Assembly: GCA_034006265.1 (NCBI GenBank)
Contig: JAVETB010000010.1
Span: forward strand, 1 to 58,614
Origin: Syntrophus sp034006265
Lineage (GTDB): Bacteria > Desulfobacterota > Syntrophia > Syntrophales > Syntrophaceae
Length of the DNA stretch: 58,614 nt
Reading direction: 5' to 3'
Shown here: one piece after another, positions 57,055 through 58,614 of the stretch
How the letters are laid out: each line of letters starts with the position of its first letter
Position numbering within the stretch: the stretch's first letter is position 1
The notes under the pieces: model-generated
Databases searched by the model: none
Told to the model about the DNA's origin: nothing
Seen by the model: only the letters and a program-made list of their open reading frames with translations
Made by a program: the position numbers and the translations under genes

Positions 57055-57762
57055 ATGGATCGAAAGGCTTTGTACGACATCAGCTATGGGCTTTATGTCA
57101 TTACCTCGATTGCGGATGGCAGAATGAACGGGCAGATTGCCAATACGGTTTTCCAGGTCAGCAGTTCGCCGGCTAAAATTGCCGTGAGCATCAACAAGGA
57201 AAATCTCACCCATGAATACATCCTGAAAAGCGGTGTTCTGGCGGTTTCGACTCTGGAGCAGGAAACTCCGCTTCCCTTAATCGGGCTCTTCGGCTTTAAA
57301 TCAGGGCGCGAAATCGACAAGCTGTCCCAGTGCGTCTACGTTCAGGGTACAACGGGATGCCCATGTGTCACCGACCATGCACTGTCGTATATGGAAGGCA
57401 ATGTGGTTGCTTCCGCCGACGGCGGGACGCATACGGTATTCATCGTAGAGCTTGCAGCGGCGGTCGTCCTGAAAAAGGGTACCCCGCTGACCTATGCCTA
57501 TTATCAGGAGGTGAAAAAAGGGAAAGCCCCCAAAACCGCCCCGACCTACAAGGAAGAGGCGGCAGAAAACGCCTCGAAAACAACAGAAAAGGAGAGTTCA
57601 ATGAAAAAGTATGAGTGTGGAATTTGCGGCTATATCTATGACCCGGAAGCGGGTGATCCGGAGAATAACATCCCCGCCGGGACGCCCTTTGACAAGCTTC
57701 CCGACGACTGGACCTGTCCGATCTGCGGAGCCGGTAAGGAAGACTTCAGCGAAGCAGCCTGA
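57055..57762 (+). CDS. High-molecular-weight rubredoxin (flavin reductase-rubredoxin fusion)
   Basis: 235 residues: an N-terminal FMN-binding flavin-reductase domain (ALYDISYGLYVITS...GQIANTVFQVSSSPAKIAVSINKENLTHEYI) and a C-terminal rubredoxin with iron cysteines in CGICGYIYDPEAGDPE and CPICGAGKEDF. In Moorella-type systems such a protein passes electrons from NAD(P)H to a diiron flavoprotein that removes oxygen or nitric oxide. Start at ATG 57055 matches the family N-terminus (MDRKALYDISYG); ATG 57043 is possible and has AAGGAGG 13 bases away. The partner flavodiiron protein is not in the window. Confidence 0.93.
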   Translation: MDRKALYDISYGLYVITSIADGRMNGQIANTVFQVSSSPAKIAVSINKENLTHEYILKSGVLAVSTLEQETPLPLIGLFGFKSGREIDKLSQCVYVQGTTGCPCVTDHALSYMEGNVVASADGGTHTVFIVELAAAVVLKKGTPLTYAYYQEVKKGKAPKTAPTYKEEAAENASKTTEKESSMKKYECGICGYIYDPEAGDPENNIPAGTPFDKLPDDWTCPICGAGKEDFSEAA

Positions 57763-57956
57763 TGGTGCCAGGGCGGCCCACCGGTGCGCAACATGCGGCC
57801 GCCTTCCGGGAACCTGATGCGGCTTTGCTCCTCCTCCGAAGAGTCGGGATGTTCAGGGCGATCAAGGGGGCCTGTCGTTCGGATCTTTGAAGAAAAGCGG
57901 CAACGGGCCGGAACCGCGGAAGATGACCGGAGCCGTCCGGAGGGGTTACGCCCCGG

Positions 57957-58409
57957 TTATCTTCCTAAGCCCAACGCCCTCCGAATGTCCTTTGGAATGC
58001 TCATCATCAGCTCCATGTCCGGCAATTTTACAGCCACCTGCTCACCGCGGCCCCTGGTGCAGATCCGCCCGGTTTCCGCCAGCCGGATTTCAAAGTCCAG
58101 GACCACCTTGAAGCGGGCTTCGACGACCGTGGCCCTGCAGATGAAGACATCTCCGTGGCGAAGGGGATGGACGTATTTGATCGAAGTCCGGATGACGGGA
58201 TACATGAACTGGCTGTCGCCACGGACTCCATAAAGGTCAACCCCGAGGCTTTCGAAAAGCGCCGATCGAGCCACATCAAAATATTTAAGATAGTTGCCAT
58301 GCCAGACCACCCGCATGGGATCGAGGTCGTGGAAGGGCACCGTCATTTGGACTTCAATGCTCGGATAGTCGTCGTTGCGGGAGATTGAACGAATCATGGC
58401 TCCATTCAT
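57957..58409 (-). CDS. Acyl-CoA thioesterase-like hotdog protein
   Basis: 4HBT/YbgC-type thioesterase of about 150 residues. The family motif is FHDLDPMRVVWHGNYLKYFDVAR, with the Asp and His-Gly-Asn-Tyr elements, followed by the strands KYVHPLRHGDVFICRATVVEARFKVVLDFEI. The start is uncertain (58409 or 58397); no strong ribosome site. Substrate not predictable. Confidence 0.85.
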   Translation of the reverse strand: MNGAMIRSISRNDDYPSIEVQMTVPFHDLDPMRVVWHGNYLKYFDVARSALFESLGVDLYGVRGDSQFMYPVIRTSIKYVHPLRHGDVFICRATVVEARFKVVLDFEIRLAETGRICTRGRGEQVAVKLPDMELMMSIPKDIRRALGLGR

Positions 58410-58552
58410 CCGGATTGGCGGCCTTTGTCGAAAGGCCGGATTTCATGGTGAGGAAAGCGGATCTTATCCCTCCGGATTCTGCTATAACATAAAGAACGCA
58501 TTTGGCAACAGGACAAACTGCAGCCTTATTTCCCCTTATTGACGGTACGTTA

Positions 58553-58581
58553 TTGACATAAGGCATTGTTGCTCCTATAGG
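58553..58581 (+). promoter_or_regulatory. Candidate sigma-70 promoter at the right edge
   Basis: TTGACA (58553-58558), 17-bp spacer, TATAGG (58576-58581) reading toward the window end. The -35 is perfect, the -10 matches four of six. A gene beyond the edge would be needed to confirm it. Confidence 0.35.
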
Positions 58582-58614
58582 TTCCAAGATGCGGAGATGC
58601 TGTTGCCCATTAGA

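Overview
The window reads as chromosomal DNA of a Gram-negative, anaerobic, flagellated bacterium of the former Deltaproteobacteria (Desulfobacterota). My best guess is a Syntrophus/Smithella-like member of the Syntrophia. The basis is gene content: a long class II aldolase, an IspH-UbiA fusion, a deoxyhypusine-synthase homologue, NrfHA, a high-molecular-weight rubredoxin, RicT, and a LptA/B/C-RpoN-HPF-PtsN-RapZ block. The genus is inference, not proof. No rRNA, tRNA or CRISPR array was seen.

Layout. (1) 1-9.8 kb, + strand: a chemotaxis cluster of MCP (cut by the window edge), CheR, CheD, an HDOD protein, a CheY-like receiver, a CheX-like phosphatase, a second CheD-like protein without the catalytic residues, CheB, CheA with an extra inserted domain, CheY and CheX. 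No CheW is in view. (2) 10.0-12.2 kb, - strand: PilZ-MotA-MotB behind a near-perfect sigma-54 promoter. (3) 12.4-21.2 kb, + strand: XerD, then KdsA, KdsC, LptC, LptA, LptB, RpoN, HPF, PtsN, a divergent HPr-kinase-like protein and RapZ. (4) 21.3-26.9 kb, - strand: M23 peptidase, TypA, phosphomannomutase/phosphoglucomutase and a lipoprotein. (5) 27.0-29.3 kb, + strand: a small membrane protein and class II fructose-bisphosphate aldolase, ending at an 18-bp perfect-stem terminator shared with the convergent - strand block. (6) 29.6-44.6 kb, - strand: an isoprenoid/housekeeping run transcribed as XseA, XseB, IspA, Dxs, TlyA, IspH-UbiA, lipoprotein, NFU, ferredoxin, Tmk, HolB, RicT, NIF3-like, FBPase, MetG. 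(7) 44.8-50.6 kb, + strand: deoxyhypusine-synthase-like enzyme, then a TolC-MacA-MacB type efflux operon with MacB split into ATPase and permease. (8) 50.6-58.6 kb: a looser region with an RSH-like HD protein, NrfHA, small secreted proteins, a flavoredoxin-rubredoxin and a thioesterase.

Region 8 carries the most striking unexplained structure: three copies of a 118-bp AT-rich element (50734-50851, 54215-54332, 56757-56874), about 94-97% identical. Each is bounded by CAAG...CTTG ends and flanked by its own different 9-10 bp direct repeat, which is the signature of a recently active non-autonomous transposable element (MITE).

How the parts fit: CheA phosphorylates CheY and the CheY-like receiver, and two CheX-type phosphatases reset them. 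CheR, CheB and CheD tune the receptors, and MotAB with a PilZ protein power and brake the flagellum under RpoN, whose gene lies 4.6 kb away. KdsA/C and LptA/B/C make and export LPS. Dxs, IspH and IspA supply isoprenoids. FBPase, aldolase and the phosphohexomutase form a gluconeogenic/sugar-phosphate set.
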